A stretch of DNA of 64,000 nucleotides from Nonomuraea harbinensis (GCF_019396385.1 NZ_JAHKRN010000013.1:1-64000); one strand, 5' to 3'; shown: positions 20,809 through 30,346, counted from the first letter of the stretch. Numbers and translations are program-made. The notes: generated by a model not told the origin, from the sequence alone.

Positions 20809-21435
20809 ATGGCTCGTTACACGGGCGCGGACTGCAAGCTCTGCCGCCGGGAGAAGACCAAGCTCTTCCTCAAGGGCAGCAAGTGTGAGTCCGCCAAGTG
20901 CCCCATCGAGATCCGTCCTTACCCGCCGGGTGAGCACGGCCGCGGACGCCCCAAGGAGTCCGAGTACCAGCTTCAGCTTCGCGAGAAGCAGAAGACCCGC
21001 CGCATCTACGGCGTCCTCGAGAAGCAGTTCCGCAACTACTACGAGGAAGCCGCCGGCAAGAGCGGCAAGTCGGGCGAGAACCTCCTCCAGATCCTGGAGA
21101 GCCGCCTCGACAACGTCGTCTACCGCGCCGGTTTCGCGCAGTCGCGCGACGCCGCCCGCCAGCAGGTCCGCCACGGCCACGTCATGGTCAACGGCAAGAA
21201 GGTGGACATCCCGTCCTACCGCGTTCGTGAGCACGACATCGTCGAGGTGCGCGAGACCAAGCGCAACCTGATGCCGTACGAGGTCGCCCGCGCCACCGCC
21301 GGCGAGCGCACGGTCCCGGCCTGGCTGGGCGTCGTGCCCGACAAGCTCCGCATCCTGGTGCACCAGCTGCCCGTCCGGCAGCAGATCGACACCCAGGTGC
21401 AGGAGCAGCTGATCGTCGAGTACTACTCGAAGTAG
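20809..21435 (+). CDS. rpsD: 30S ribosomal protein S4, zinc form
   Basis: 16S assembly initiator, 208 aa. The N-terminal zinc motif is intact (CKLCRREKTKLFLKG, then C-x4-C in SKCESAKCPIE), so it is the C+ form. The S4 RNA-binding domain spans about residues 98-160. The gene lies in the alpha operon as in mycobacteria, whereas Streptomyces has it elsewhere. AGGAG precedes the ATG. Confidence 0.98.
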   Translation: MARYTGADCKLCRREKTKLFLKGSKCESAKCPIEIRPYPPGEHGRGRPKESEYQLQLREKQKTRRIYGVLEKQFRNYYEEAAGKSGKSGENLLQILESRLDNVVYRAGFAQSRDAARQQVRHGHVMVNGKKVDIPSYRVREHDIVEVRETKRNLMPYEVARATAGERTVPAWLGVVPDKLRILVHQLPVRQQIDTQVQEQLIVEYYSK

Positions 21436-21450
21436 TCACTCGCCTTCCTG

Positions 21451-21477
21451 GTTCTCGTACGGATCCCGTACGAGAAC
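21451..21477 (+). promoter_or_regulatory. Perfect 12-bp hairpin between rpsD and rpoA
   Basis: GTTCTCGTACGG at 21451-21462 and CCGTACGAGAAC at 21466-21477 form a perfect stem with a 3-nt loop, 15 nt after rpsD and 63 nt before rpoA. No U-run follows. It may attenuate or process the transcript so that rpoA is set independently of the ribosomal proteins. Confidence 0.6.
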
Positions 21478-21540
21478 TAGGCTGTTTCATCGGGGTGGCG
21501 TCATATAGCGGGCGCCACACGAAAAAGGGGAGACCCGCAC

Positions 21541-22557
21541 ATGCTGATCGCTCAGCGCCCGACTCTTCTCGAAGAGTCCATCGACGAGACGCGCTCCCGG
21601 TTCGTCATCGAGCCGCTGGAGCCGGGCTTCGGTTACACCATCGGCAACTCGCTCCGCCGCACGCTGCTGTCGTCCATCCCGGGCGCGGCCGTGACGAGCA
21701 TCCGGATCGAGGGAGTGCTGCACGAGTTCTCGACCGTTCCCGGGGTCAAGGAAGACGTCACCGACATCATCCTCAACCTCAAGGAGCTCGTCGTCTCCTC
21801 CGAGCACGACGAGCCGGTCGTGATGTACCTGCGCAAGCAGGGCCCGGGTGAGGTCACCGCCGCCGACATCGCGCCGCCCGCCGGTGTCGAGGTGCACAAC
21901 CCCGAGCTGCGCATCGCCACGCTCAACAGCAAGGCGAAGCTCGAGATGGAGCTGACGGTCGAGCGCGGCCGCGGCTACGTCTCCGCCGCGCAGAACAAGC
22001 AGCCCGGCCAGGAGATCGGCCGCATCCCGATCGACTCCATCTACTCGCCGGTTCTCAAGGTCACCTACAAGGTCGAGGCGACCCGAGTCGAGCAGCGCAC
22101 CGACTTCGACCGCCTCATCCTCGACGTCGAGACCAAGCCGGCCATGAAGCCCCGCGACGCGGTGGCCTCCGCCGGTAAGACCCTCGTCGAGCTCTTCGGC
22201 CTGGCCCGCGAGCTCAACGTCGAGGCCGAGGGCATCGACATCGGCCCGTCGCCGACTGACGCCGCCCTGGCCGCCGACCTGGCGCTGCCGATCGAGGAGC
22301 TCAACCTCACCGTCCGCTCGTACAACTGCCTCAAGCGCGAGGGCATCCACACCGTGGGCGAGCTGGTCGCGCGGAGCGAGCAGGACCTGCTCGACATCCG
22401 CAACTTCGGCGCCAAGTCGATAGAGGAAGTCAAGCAGAAGCTGCACGAGATGTCGCTGGCGCTCAAGGACTCCCCGCCCGGGTTCGACCCGAGCGCGGTG
22501 GCCGGCGGCGGCTACGACGACGACGACAGCGCGTACGTCGAGACCGAGCAGTACTGA
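21541..22557 (+). CDS. rpoA: RNA polymerase alpha subunit
   Basis: 338 aa. The N-terminal dimerisation domain carries the conserved [20 protein letters not shown]. The C-terminal DNA-binding domain (about residues 245-315) includes [15 protein letters not shown] and [14 protein letters not shown]. The acidic C-terminus ends ETEQY. ATG at 21541 with GGGGAGA upstream. No truncation. Confidence 0.98.
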   Translation: MLIAQRPTLLEESIDETRSRFVIEPLEPGFGYTIGNSLRRTLLSSIPGAAVTSIRIEGVLHEFSTVPGVKEDVTDIILNLKELVVSSEHDEPVVMYLRKQGPGEVTAADIAPPAGVEVHNPELRIATLNSKAKLEMELTVERGRGYVSAAQNKQPGQEIGRIPIDSIYSPVLKVTYKVEATRVEQRTDFDRLILDVETKPAMKPRDAVASAGKTLVELFGLARELNVEAEGIDIGPSPTDAALAADLALPIEELNLTVRSYNCLKREGIHTVGELVARSEQDLLDIRNFGAKSIEEVKQKLHEMSLALKDSPPGFDPSAVAGGGYDDDDSAYVETEQY

Positions 22558-22624
22558 CCCGCGCGGGGTCCTTCGCTGGGGCCCTTCGCGGTTGGCGGGA
22601 ATCACGGATGGTTTCCGTTGAGGG

Positions 22625-22649
22625 CGCGCCGGCGGATCTCGCCGGCGCG
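22625..22649 (+). terminator. Hairpin between rpoA and rplQ
   Basis: CGCGCCGGCG at 22625-22634 pairs perfectly with CGCCGGCGCG at 22640-22649 over a 5-nt loop. It lies in a 181-nt spacer and is followed by CCTTCGC, not a true U-run, so partial termination or processing is as likely as full termination. Confidence 0.5.
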
Positions 22650-22738
22650 GCCTTCGCATCGCGGCAGGCCGCTGGTGGCCTTCCGCCCGACCCCGGTACC
22701 TGGCACGGCCGGGGCGGTTAACTCACAAGGAGAGAGCA

Positions 22739-23254
22739 ATGCCCAAGCCCACCAAGGGCCGACGTCTTGGCGGCAGCCCGGCGCACGAGCGGTTGATCCT
22801 GGCCAACCTGGCCACCGATCTGTTCCGCCACGGCCGGATCCGCACCACGGTCACCAAGGCCAAGCGTCTTCGCCCGCTGGCGGAGCGCCTGATCACCAAG
22901 GCGAAGAAGGGCGACATCCACAACCGTCGCCAGGTGCTCACGGTCGTCAAGGACAAGGGCGTCGTCCACCACCTCTTCACGGAGATCGCGACGACGTTCG
23001 CCGAGCGTCCCGGCGGTTACACCCGCATCACCAAGATCGGCGCGCGTAAGGGCGACAACGCCCCGATGGCCGTCATCGAGCTGGTGAGCGAGCCGCTGAA
23101 CACGGTCACGCGCACCGCCGCCCCGGCTGCTCCCGCGGAGGAGCCGGCCGAGCCGAAGGCTGAGGAGAGCGCCGAAGTCTCCGCCGAGGCCAAGGGCGAC
23201 GAGGCCGCCGAGGGTGCCGCCGAGGCGCCCGAGGCGAAGAAGGACGAGGCCTGA
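22739..23254 (+). CDS. rplQ: 50S ribosomal protein L17 with acidic tail
   Basis: Tunnel-exit-side large-subunit protein, 171 aa. The conserved core ([19 protein letters not shown] to about residue 120) is followed by about 50 residues rich in Ala, Glu and Lys, a tail often seen in actinobacteria. AAGGAG precedes the ATG by 5 nt. An intrinsic terminator follows. Confidence 0.98.
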   Translation: MPKPTKGRRLGGSPAHERLILANLATDLFRHGRIRTTVTKAKRLRPLAERLITKAKKGDIHNRRQVLTVVKDKGVVHHLFTEIATTFAERPGGYTRITKIGARKGDNAPMAVIELVSEPLNTVTRTAAPAAPAEEPAEPKAEESAEVSAEAKGDEAAEGAAEAPEAKKDEA

Positions 23255-23269
23255 GACATCAGGCTTGAC

Positions 23270-23306
23270 GGGCCCGGACCTCCTCATCGGGGTTCGGGCC
23301 CTTTTT
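23270..23306 (+). terminator. Intrinsic terminator of the alpha operon
   Basis: GGGCCCGGACC (23270-23280) pairs with GGTTCGGGCCC (23291-23301), an 11-bp stem with one G-U pair and a 10-nt loop, followed immediately by TTTTT. This is the most canonical rho-independent terminator in the window. The truA start lies 28 nt beyond, so truA may depend on readthrough or its own promoter. Confidence 0.85.
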
Positions 23307-23333
23307 CGTCCGCGTGTCTGCATGGAGGTGATC

Positions 23334-24185
23334 GTGGTACGGCTGCGGCTGAATCTCGGGTACGACGGGGGCGGGTTCTCCGGGTGGGCCCGTCAGCCCG
23401 CGCTGCGCACCGTACAGGGAGAGATCGAGCAGGCGCTCGGCCGGATCCTCCGGATCGCGGAGCCGGTGCTGACCGTCGCGGGGCGCACCGACGCGGGCGT
23501 GCACGCGCGCGGGCAGGTGGCGCACGTCGACGTGCCCGGCGAGGTGCTGGTGCGGCTTGACGGGAACCGGCCGCACGCGCTGGGGACGGACGAGAGGCTC
23601 TCTGTGCTCGTGCGGAGGCTTGGCGGGGTTCTCCCTCCAGATGTCCGTGTTTTTCGTGTCTCGGTGGCTCCTGAGGGCTTCGACGCCCGGTTCTCCGCTC
23701 TGTCCCGGCGGTACGCGTACCGGGTGAGCGACGCCGCGGGCGGCTGCGACCCGCTGCGGCGGCACGAGGTGCTGTGGCACAACCGGCCGCTCGACCTGGA
23801 CGCGCTGAACGCCGCCGCCGCCCGGCTGCTCGGCGAGCACGACTTCGCGGCGTTCTGCAAGAAGCGCGAGGGCGCCACCACGATCAGGGAGCTGCAGCGG
23901 CTGGACTGGGCGCGCGAGCCCGGCGGGGTGCTGGTCGCGACCGTGGTGGCCGACGCGTTCTGCCACTCGATGGTACGGGCCCTCGTCGGCTCGCTCCTGG
24001 CCGCGGGCGACGGCCGGCGGCCGGTCGAGTGGCCCGGGCAGGTGCTCGCGGCGGGCGTACGCGACACGGGGGTGCATGTGGCGCCCGCGCACGGGCTCTG
24101 CCTGGAGGAGGTGCGCTACCCGGCCGATGCGGAGCTGGCGGACCGGGCGAGCGCCACCAGGCGGGTGCGCACCCTGGAAGTCTGA
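23334..24185 (+). CDS. truA: tRNA pseudouridine synthase A
   Basis: Modifies U38-U40 of the tRNA anticodon arm; 283 aa. The GTG at 23334 is chosen because the ten bases before it (GGAGGTGATC) match the full anti-Shine-Dalgarno region with ideal spacing, and it gives [18 protein letters not shown]. The catalytic Asp is in [13 protein letters not shown] near residue 60. Its stop is separated by one base from the stop of the convergent minus-strand gene. Confidence 0.96.
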   Translation: MVRLRLNLGYDGGGFSGWARQPALRTVQGEIEQALGRILRIAEPVLTVAGRTDAGVHARGQVAHVDVPGEVLVRLDGNRPHALGTDERLSVLVRRLGGVLPPDVRVFRVSVAPEGFDARFSALSRRYAYRVSDAAGGCDPLRRHEVLWHNRPLDLDALNAAAARLLGEHDFAAFCKKREGATTIRELQRLDWAREPGGVLVATVVADAFCHSMVRALVGSLLAAGDGRRPVEWPGQVLAAGVRDTGVHVAPAHGLCLEEVRYPADAELADRASATRRVRTLEV

Positions 24186-24186
24186 T

Positions 24187-27100
24187 TCAGTTGTCGGTGA
24201 TGCGGCGCTCCAGCACCTTGGCGGTCTCGTCGCGGAACTCGCTGCTCACCTTGACCAGGGTCTTCTCCTTGTCACCCGGGGTGTGGCCGTCGGCGTGGGT
24301 GGCGTAGCTGAAGACGATGTAGCGGCCCCACACCAGCCCGGCCGCGTAACCGCCGGCGATGTGCACCCGGTCGCCACCGGACCCCTCAGGGCCGGCGAGG
24401 CCGCGGAACCACAGGTTGCGGCTCAGGTTCTTGGCCTGGTCGACCTCCAGCGCGGCGTCCTTGCTGGGCAGGACGGCGATGCCGGTGGTCACCGCGTACC
24501 GGCGCTTGCGGTCGACGTACGTGGCGCGCAGCACGCGGCTGCACTGCTGCTCCTTGAGCGCCTCGGCGAACGGACCCGACGCGGCGTCCTCGCAGTCGTC
24601 GGCCACGGTCGACTTGACCCTGGTGAAGGCGGCGCCCGCGGCGTCCACCTTCTTGTCCGGGAACGCCTCCTTGAGCGACAGCGTCTTCGGGTCGGTGATC
24701 TCCGAGTTGAGCATGGAGGTTCCGGACGGCTCGGCGGAAGGGGTGACGGACGGGGCGGAGGTGGGGCTCGCCGTGGGGGCGCTCGCGGCCGTGTTCGCCG
24801 GCGCCGCCGTGTTGGCGGACCGTACGGCGAAGAAGCCGCCCGTGGCGACCCCGGCGAGCACCAGCACGCCGAGCGTGGCGAACAGCGCCCGCTTGCTCTT
24901 CGGCGGCTCCTGGACCTGGATGGCCGCGAACGGCGGCTGCCTGAAGGGGCCACCGGACGGGGCCAGCTCCCCTTGGCGGGGCAGCCGTCCCGGGGGGTCC
25001 GCTTGGCTGGGGACCAGTGCGGCGGGGTCTCCGTGGCCGGGCATCCGTCTGCCGGGGTCTCCCTGCTGGGGTACTCGTCCGGCGGGGTCTGCTTGCTGGG
25101 GTACCCGTCCGGCGGGGTCTGCCGGGTTGGGGGACCGCCTGGTCAGGGGCGTGATGGGACCGCCGCGTGGTGGGCTCTGGGGTGGGACGAGGCCGCTCTG
25201 GGGCGGGCTCTGGGTGTCGTGCGGTCCGCCGCGTGCCGGGCCTTGGGCGGAGCCGGTCGTGTACGGCGCGTTGCCTTGGGTCGGCTGGGGGTTGCCGAAA
25301 CCTCCCGGAGGTGGGACCGGCACTCCCTGGATCACGCTGCCCGGAGGGTGTGGCCCGGCGTCAGGTGGTGTGACGCCTTCGGGTGTGTTCTGAGGGCCGG
25401 CTCCGGCTTGTGCCTCGGGGTCACTGCCTGGAGAGGCCGGTGGTTCCTCGCCCTGGAGGAGCCCGTCCTTGACCGGCTCCGCGGTCACCGGGCGCTCTTC
25501 GCGCCCTCCCGGGGTAACCGGGTGCTCCTGGCGTTCCCCGGGCGACGGGGTAACCGGGCGTTCCTCGCGCACCTCAGAGGACGCGGTCACTGGGCGTTCC
25601 TCACGCTCCGCGGAGGACGCGGGCCGACGGCCCCAGACCTCCGGGGCGAACGGCAGGTCGAGCTGGTCGCGCTCCGGTTCCTCGCGCTGCGGAGCGGGCG
25701 GCCACACGGGCACATCACTCGGTTCGGCCCGGCGGCCGGCATGCTCCCTGGGAGCGCCGGGCGGGCCACCCGTGCCATGAGCCCCGGCCGCGCCGGCAGG
25801 GGCGCCCTCGGCCTGAGGGCCACCTGCGGTGTGCGGAGTGTTGGTGCCGTGCGGAGTGCTCACGGCACGGAAGGCTCCGGTGGTGTGCGGATCGCCGCTG
25901 GCAGGGATCGTGGGGTGGGTGCCGCTCGGGTTCTGGCTGGGGATTCCCGGGGGCCCGCTCTGGCTGGGGGGTCCCGGGGGGTGAGGGTTGCCGGTGATCG
26001 GAGGGCCTGCCGTCTCTGGGGCGGGGTTGGTGGTGCCTTGCTGGGCGGCGGGGGAGAGTTTGGGGTCGAACAGGGGTGCCGGCGGTCCCTTCGGGCCGGG
26101 TGACGGCACCGGCATGCCGACGCCGAGTCCCGGCCCGCCCTTCCTGGCGAACGGGGGCACCTGGCCCGGGCGGGTGGGGCCCTCGACGTCGTCCAACTGT
26201 TCGCCGTACGTGGGGCGGGTCGGCTCCACGCCGTACGGAGGTCTCGGATCCTCCGTGGAGGACCCGTACGGAGGCTGGCCTTCGCGTGCGGGAGGCGGAG
26301 GCGCATCGTGGTCGGCGGGCGTCGGCGCGCTGAGCGGGACGGGGCGCGGAGCCATGGTGTTCGGGTCGAAGTAGTGCGACGGACCTGATGCCACGGGCTC
26401 GGGACCCCAGCCATCGGCGAGGTCGGGCGACTCGGATCCGGCCGGTGGAGGCGTGGTCCGGTCTTCCGCGGAGGGTTGGGCGGGCCAGTGGCGCCACATG
26501 GGGTCGGAATGCGTGGGGGGTGGTGTGGCCGGGAAGGCTCTGAGGTCTTCCGACGGGGGCTGGGCGGGCCAGTCTTGCCATGTGGGCTCGGACGGTTCCT
26601 CGGGTCGCGGGGGGTCGCCGTGCTCGCTGCGCTGGGGAGCGTGGGTGTCGTCGTCGGGCTCCAGCTCGCCGGTGGCGGCGGGCCACGGCGGCATGGCGGG
26701 GGAGCCGGTGACCGGGGCCGGCCACACCTGCATGCCGGCCGCCGCGGCGGTGAACGCCGGGGGAGGCTCCCAGCGGGGGGCGCCGGGGACGGCGGGCTCA
26801 CCCCACGAGCTCTTCGGCGGCTGGGGCCAGGGGACGCCCGGCGGGGTGAAGGGCACGCCCGCCGACTCGTCGTCCTCGGCGTACCAGTCGTAGGCCGCGC
26901 CGTCCGCGTCCTGCACCTCCCAGGGCTGCGCACCGGGGTAGACCGGGACAGGCTGCTCGCCGCTCGCGGGCTCTCGTACGTCCGAAGGACGCGCGGGGCG
27001 CGACGCGGCGGGATCGGGCCCGGACTCCTGGACGGAGAGCCAGTCCTCGGCGGGGGCGGCGCCGGCGGGTTGCCAGGCGTCGTCGCGGGGTGGCTCGCCT

Positions 27101-27258
27101 TCGACCGTGAGCCAGGCTTGTCCCGAGGGGTCGTCCGGGTATGCCGGTGGGCCCCCTTGCTCTTTGGGGGGCTGGCGACCGAAGCTCGGCGGGGGCGTCG
27201 GAGGTGCGCTGCCCGCTTCCCTGCGCTCGTGCTCTGACCCGGGTCCCTGGCCACGCAT
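24187..27258 (-). CDS. Large proline-rich single-pass membrane protein
   Basis: 1023 aa from ATG at 27258. About 770 cytoplasmic residues are Pro/Gly/Glu-rich and of low complexity, including five tandem decapeptides of the type ADPAGRVPQQ (encoded about 24990-25130) and four REERPVT-like units. One transmembrane helix follows (ALFATLGVLVLAGVATGGFF), then an Ala/Thr/Ser linker and an extracytoplasmic domain of about 180 aa with two cysteines (DDCEDA and EQQCSRVL). That domain is homologous to the C-terminus of the upstream neighbour: DPKTLSLKEAF against DPEPLTVKELF, then matching Cys and R-A-(T/S) positions. Function unknown. Confidence 0.8.
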   Translation of the reverse strand: MRGQGPGSEHERREAGSAPPTPPPSFGRQPPKEQGGPPAYPDDPSGQAWLTVEGEPPRDDAWQPAGAAPAEDWLSVQESGPDPAASRPARPSDVREPASGEQPVPVYPGAQPWEVQDADGAAYDWYAEDDESAGVPFTPPGVPWPQPPKSSWGEPAVPGAPRWEPPPAFTAAAAGMQVWPAPVTGSPAMPPWPAATGELEPDDDTHAPQRSEHGDPPRPEEPSEPTWQDWPAQPPSEDLRAFPATPPPTHSDPMWRHWPAQPSAEDRTTPPPAGSESPDLADGWGPEPVASGPSHYFDPNTMAPRPVPLSAPTPADHDAPPPPAREGQPPYGSSTEDPRPPYGVEPTRPTYGEQLDDVEGPTRPGQVPPFARKGGPGLGVGMPVPSPGPKGPPAPLFDPKLSPAAQQGTTNPAPETAGPPITGNPHPPGPPSQSGPPGIPSQNPSGTHPTIPASGDPHTTGAFRAVSTPHGTNTPHTAGGPQAEGAPAGAAGAHGTGGPPGAPREHAGRRAEPSDVPVWPPAPQREEPERDQLDLPFAPEVWGRRPASSAEREERPVTASSEVREERPVTPSPGERQEHPVTPGGREERPVTAEPVKDGLLQGEEPPASPGSDPEAQAGAGPQNTPEGVTPPDAGPHPPGSVIQGVPVPPPGGFGNPQPTQGNAPYTTGSAQGPARGGPHDTQSPPQSGLVPPQSPPRGGPITPLTRRSPNPADPAGRVPQQADPAGRVPQQGDPGRRMPGHGDPAALVPSQADPPGRLPRQGELAPSGGPFRQPPFAAIQVQEPPKSKRALFATLGVLVLAGVATGGFFAVRSANTAAPANTAASAPTASPTSAPSVTPSAEPSGTSMLNSEITDPKTLSLKEAFPDKKVDAAGAAFTRVKSTVADDCEDAASGPFAEALKEQQCSRVLRATYVDRKRRYAVTTGIAVLPSKDAALEVDQAKNLSRNLWFRGLAGPEGSGGDRVHIAGGYAAGLVWGRYIVFSYATHADGHTPGDKEKTLVKVSSEFRDETAKVLERRITDN

Positions 27259-27360
27259 AAGGCGAGCGTAGCGAGTGTCTCTAGATCGTTCCCCCGGTAT
27301 GAGTGTTCCCGCGCTGATCGATCGTCACTTTTGCGGGATTTTCGCGTACGAAGTGAGAAT

Positions 27361-28800
27361 TCAGGCCGCGCGAGCGCCCGTCAGCGCACGAACGTCGAGG
27401 GCCTTGAAGACCGTCGCCTTGGTGATGTCCTCGGCCGCCTGGAAGAGTCGCTTGGATGCCGTCTTGTCGGGATCGGACCCGTCCTTGTTCTGGAACCAGA
27501 CCAGGACGGCGTAGTGGCCGTGCGTCCACACCTTGGCGCCGCCGCTGCCCGAGCCGAGGAACTTGGTCACCTCGTCCTTGCCCGCGAGGGGTTTGACGTA
27601 GTTGGACTTGTCGCCGGCCTTGGCGACCCTGGCGGCGTTCTTGGTCGTGCTGAGGTTGGCGACGCCGACCGTGCCGATGGTCTCGCCCTTCTTGTCACGG
27701 AAGCTGGCTCGCATCATCTGCGTGCACTTGCCGGCCTTGAGGGCCTTCTTGAGCTTGTCGCCGAGCACGCCGTCGTCGCACTTCTTGTCCTTGCTGGTGA
27801 TCGTCATCTCGTAGGCGCGGCCCGAGGCGGTGATCTTCTTGGACTTGAAGAGCTCCTTCACGGTGAGCGGCTCCGGGTCCGTGCTGCGGCTGCCCGCGTA
27901 GCCGAACTCGCCGGGGGGCGCCGACGGGAGCGGGGCGGAGGTGCGGCGCTCCGAGCTGGACACGGCGGCGGGGTCGTCGGCGTTGAACATCACCGCCAGG
28001 CCGCCGCCGAGCAGGGCCAGCACGCCGACGCCGGCGAGCGAGGCCCAGAGCGGGCCGCGGGAGCGGGGGCCCTCGTCGTAGGGGCTCCAGGTCTGCCGGG
28101 GGGTGGCGGTCTTCTCGGCGGATTTGTCGGGCTTATCCGCCTGCTCTGCCTTGTCCGTCTTATCGGGCTTGCTGGACTTGGCCCTGCCGCGCCTGCCGCG
28201 GCCGGTCTCCTTGGCGGCCGGGTCGTCGCCGGGCGCGTCACCGGGAGGGCCGGACGGCGGCTGCGCGTTCGCGGCGGGCTGCGGGGCGCCGGGCGGGGGC
28301 TTCCTGTTGCTCGGCGTGAACGCGTCGGGCGCTCCTGGGCCGCCGGCGGCGAAGGGGTCGGACGGGTTCTGCGGGTCGGTGGAGAAGGGGTCCGCCGCCG
28401 CTTGCGGGCCGGTGCGCGGGCCCTGAGGGAAGGCGCCGGGTCCCTGCGGGCCGGTGGCGCGCGGGTCGGGCGCGCCCAGCGGGCCGGTCGGCGGGCCGGA
28501 GAAGGAGCCTGCCGCGCCCAGCGGGCCGGTGGGTGGGCCGGAGAAGGAGCCCGCCGCGCCCAATGGGCCCGTGGCGGGGCCGGAGGCGAACGGGTCGGAC
28601 GAGCCCGGCCGGCCTGGCGCGCCCTGCTGGCGAGGGGTGAAAGCGTCGCCGGCCTGGGAGAACGGCCCCGATGGCGGTTGCCCGTCGGCACTCGGCTGGG
28701 CGGGTGTGAAGAAGCCGGAGTCGGTCTGGGGCTGGCGGTCTCTACGAGAACGACGCGGGGTGCCGTCCGTGCCGGTTTGCGGTTCCTCGGGAAAACCCAT
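27361..28800 (-). CDS. Proline-rich membrane protein, paralogue of its neighbour
   Basis: 479 aa. The N-terminal 210 residues are Pro/Gly-rich, with three tandem 14-aa units (GPPTGPLGAAGSFS type; 42-nt DNA repeats about 28474-28600). A Lys/Asp-rich stretch and one transmembrane helix (LWASLAGVGVLALLGGGLAV) follow, then an extracytoplasmic domain of about 190 aa with two cysteines (KKCDDG and GKCTQMM). That domain aligns with the C-terminus of the 1023-aa protein. It starts 24 nt after the CAP-domain gene, so the three genes probably form one operon. Function unknown; a cell-envelope role is inferred. Confidence 0.8.
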   Translation of the reverse strand: MGFPEEPQTGTDGTPRRSRRDRQPQTDSGFFTPAQPSADGQPPSGPFSQAGDAFTPRQQGAPGRPGSSDPFASGPATGPLGAAGSFSGPPTGPLGAAGSFSGPPTGPLGAPDPRATGPQGPGAFPQGPRTGPQAAADPFSTDPQNPSDPFAAGGPGAPDAFTPSNRKPPPGAPQPAANAQPPSGPPGDAPGDDPAAKETGRGRRGRAKSSKPDKTDKAEQADKPDKSAEKTATPRQTWSPYDEGPRSRGPLWASLAGVGVLALLGGGLAVMFNADDPAAVSSSERRTSAPLPSAPPGEFGYAGSRSTDPEPLTVKELFKSKKITASGRAYEMTITSKDKKCDDGVLGDKLKKALKAGKCTQMMRASFRDKKGETIGTVGVANLSTTKNAARVAKAGDKSNYVKPLAGKDEVTKFLGSGSGGAKVWTHGHYAVLVWFQNKDGSDPDKTASKRLFQAAEDITKATVFKALDVRALTGARAA

Positions 28801-28824
28801 GCGGAGACATTACCGTGAAGGTGG

Positions 28825-29580
28825 TCACGAACGTCCGAAATCCTGCGTCCACCACGGCCCGCCGGGGCCGGACACGACGCCGACGCCGATGGCGTTGAAG
28901 TCGCAGTTGAGCATGTTGCGCCGGTGGTCGCGGCTGGCGAGCCAGCCCTGGACGGCCTCCTTGGCGGAGGCGTAGCCGCGGCCGATGTTCTCGGCGGTGC
29001 CGTTGACGTACCCGACCCGTTCCATCCGGTCCCACGGTGAGGCGCCGTCGGGTGATTCGTGGGTGAACTGCCCCGAGCGGGCCATTTCCATGGAGTGGGT
29101 GCGGGCCGCCCGGGTGAGCCTGGCGTCGGTCCTGAGCGGGCGGCAGCCGTTCCTCGCCCTGGCGGCGTTGGTGAGCCGGACGACGTCGGCGGCCATGCCC
29201 GGCATGCTCCTGATCGACTGGCCGTCGTCGTCGCCGAGCACCGAGACCGGGTCCTGGTCGGTGAAGCCGGCTATCTCGCCGGTGGGGCTCTTGGTGGGCC
29301 GGACGTCCGTCTTGCCGCGCGGCGTCGTGGTGACAACCTGCCGGGGGATCCGCTCGACGTGCGGCTGGGCCTTCTGTGGCGTGGTCTTGGGGGCGGCCTG
29401 GGCCGTCGTGGGCGGCGTGGTCTCGTTCAGGAAGATGTGGTCGTCGGGCATCGAGTCGCCGGACACCCGGCCGAGCAGCACTCCCGTGAGCAGGGCCGTC
29501 GCGAGCAGGCCCACGGCACCCAGGTGGTTTCGGCGCCGGATGGGCCGCTGGGTGTGCCGGGTGTGAGAACTCTGCCACAT
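28825..29580 (-). CDS. CAP (SCP/PR1-like) domain secreted protein
   Basis: 251 aa. An N-terminal hydrophobic segment (LGAVGLLATALLTGVLL, about residues 20-38) acts as a signal or anchor. A Pro/Thr-rich linker leads to a YkwD-type CAP domain at about residues 130-250, with the family motifs VVRLTNAARARNGC, HSMEMARSGQFTHESP, TAENIGRGY and HRRNMLNCDFNAIGVGV. Bacterial CAP proteins are extracellular and of mixed function, so no activity is assigned. First gene of the minus-strand operon with the two proline-rich membrane proteins. Confidence 0.88.
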   Translation of the reverse strand: MWQSSHTRHTQRPIRRRNHLGAVGLLATALLTGVLLGRVSGDSMPDDHIFLNETTPPTTAQAAPKTTPQKAQPHVERIPRQVVTTTPRGKTDVRPTKSPTGEIAGFTDQDPVSVLGDDDGQSIRSMPGMAADVVRLTNAARARNGCRPLRTDARLTRAARTHSMEMARSGQFTHESPDGASPWDRMERVGYVNGTAENIGRGYASAKEAVQGWLASRDHRRNMLNCDFNAIGVGVVSGPGGPWWTQDFGRS

Positions 29581-29902
29581 ACCGCCACCAACGATAGAGA
29601 TGTCGGGTCCTGGTAAAGAAGGGAATGCCGGGAACCGAAATCTATTCGTTCTGTGGTCAGGTAGAATCGCGACAGGTTATCGGTCTTTTGACTGCCCTCT
29701 CGGGGGCGGGTAACCTCTCGTTCGTTGTGTGCATAGGTCCGCGAGACCGATGCGCGGCGCGTCCGGCGTCATCTCCTATCACAGCCCTCTCGGGGCCGGG
29801 AGACGGAAGGTCCGGGCCGTCGTGTGCCCGCACCGACCGACCCCATAGCGCTGCCGTGTCCGGCGGCGCGCCGAAGACGCGAGCATAAAGAAGGCTACGA
29901 CC
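29581..29902. other. Divergent intergenic region CAP gene / rplM
   Basis: 322 nt without a gene. It contains the rplM promoter candidate at 29688-29716 and two copies of GCCCTCTCGGGG (at about 29694 and 29780), each followed by a G/C-rich segment. The second copy could fold with nearby sequence in the rplM leader. A promoter for the minus-strand CAP gene must lie near 29600, but I could not define one. Confidence 0.6.
29688..29716 (+). promoter_or_regulatory. Candidate rplM-rpsI promoter
   Basis: TTGACT at 29688-29693, a 17-nt spacer and TAACCT at 29711-29716 form a near-ideal principal-sigma promoter. Its -10 is identical to that proposed for rpsL. The leader would be about 180 nt. Confidence 0.65.
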
Positions 29903-30346
29903 GTGCGCACGTACTCACCGAAGCCCGCCGACGTCCAGCGTCAGTGGTACGTCATCGACGCGACCGATGTCGTCCTGGGCAGGCTGGCCAGCCACGTCGC
30001 GATCCTGCTCCGCGGCAAGCACAAGCCGATCTTCGCGAACCACGTCGACACCGGTGACTTCGTCATCGTCATCAACGCCGACAAGATCGCGCTGAGTGGC
30101 AACAAGCTTGAGCAGAAGAAGGCCTACCGCCACTCGGGTTACCCGGGCGGTCTGCGTTCCGTCAGCTACGGCGAGCTCATGGAGAAGCGGCCCGACAAGG
30201 CCGTCGAGAAGGCCGTCAAGGGCATGCTGCCGAAGAACTCCCTGGGCCGGAAGATGATCAAGAAGCTGAAGGTCTACGCGGGTCCCGAGCACCCGCACCA
30301 GGCCCAGCGGCCGGTGCCGTTCGAGATCACCCAGATCGCCCAGTAG
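29903..30346 (+). CDS. rplM: 50S ribosomal protein L13
   Basis: Early-assembly large-subunit protein, 147 aa. GTG start; it begins [20 protein letters not shown] and includes the conserved [17 protein letters not shown] and [20 protein letters not shown]. First gene of rplM-rpsI-glmM. Confidence 0.98.
   Translation: MRTYSPKPADVQRQWYVIDATDVVLGRLASHVAILLRGKHKPIFANHVDTGDFVIVINADKIALSGNKLEQKKAYRHSGYPGGLRSVSYGELMEKRPDKAVEKAVKGMLPKNSLGRKMIKKLKVYAGPEHPHQAQRPVPFEITQIAQ

Noticed and set aside
24076..26103. 675-codon plus-strand frame opposite the proline-rich protein
   Set aside because: The minus-strand reading has a transmembrane helix, a homologous domain in its neighbour and a sensible start. 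The plus-strand one is Gly/Arg/Ala low complexity and begins inside truA.
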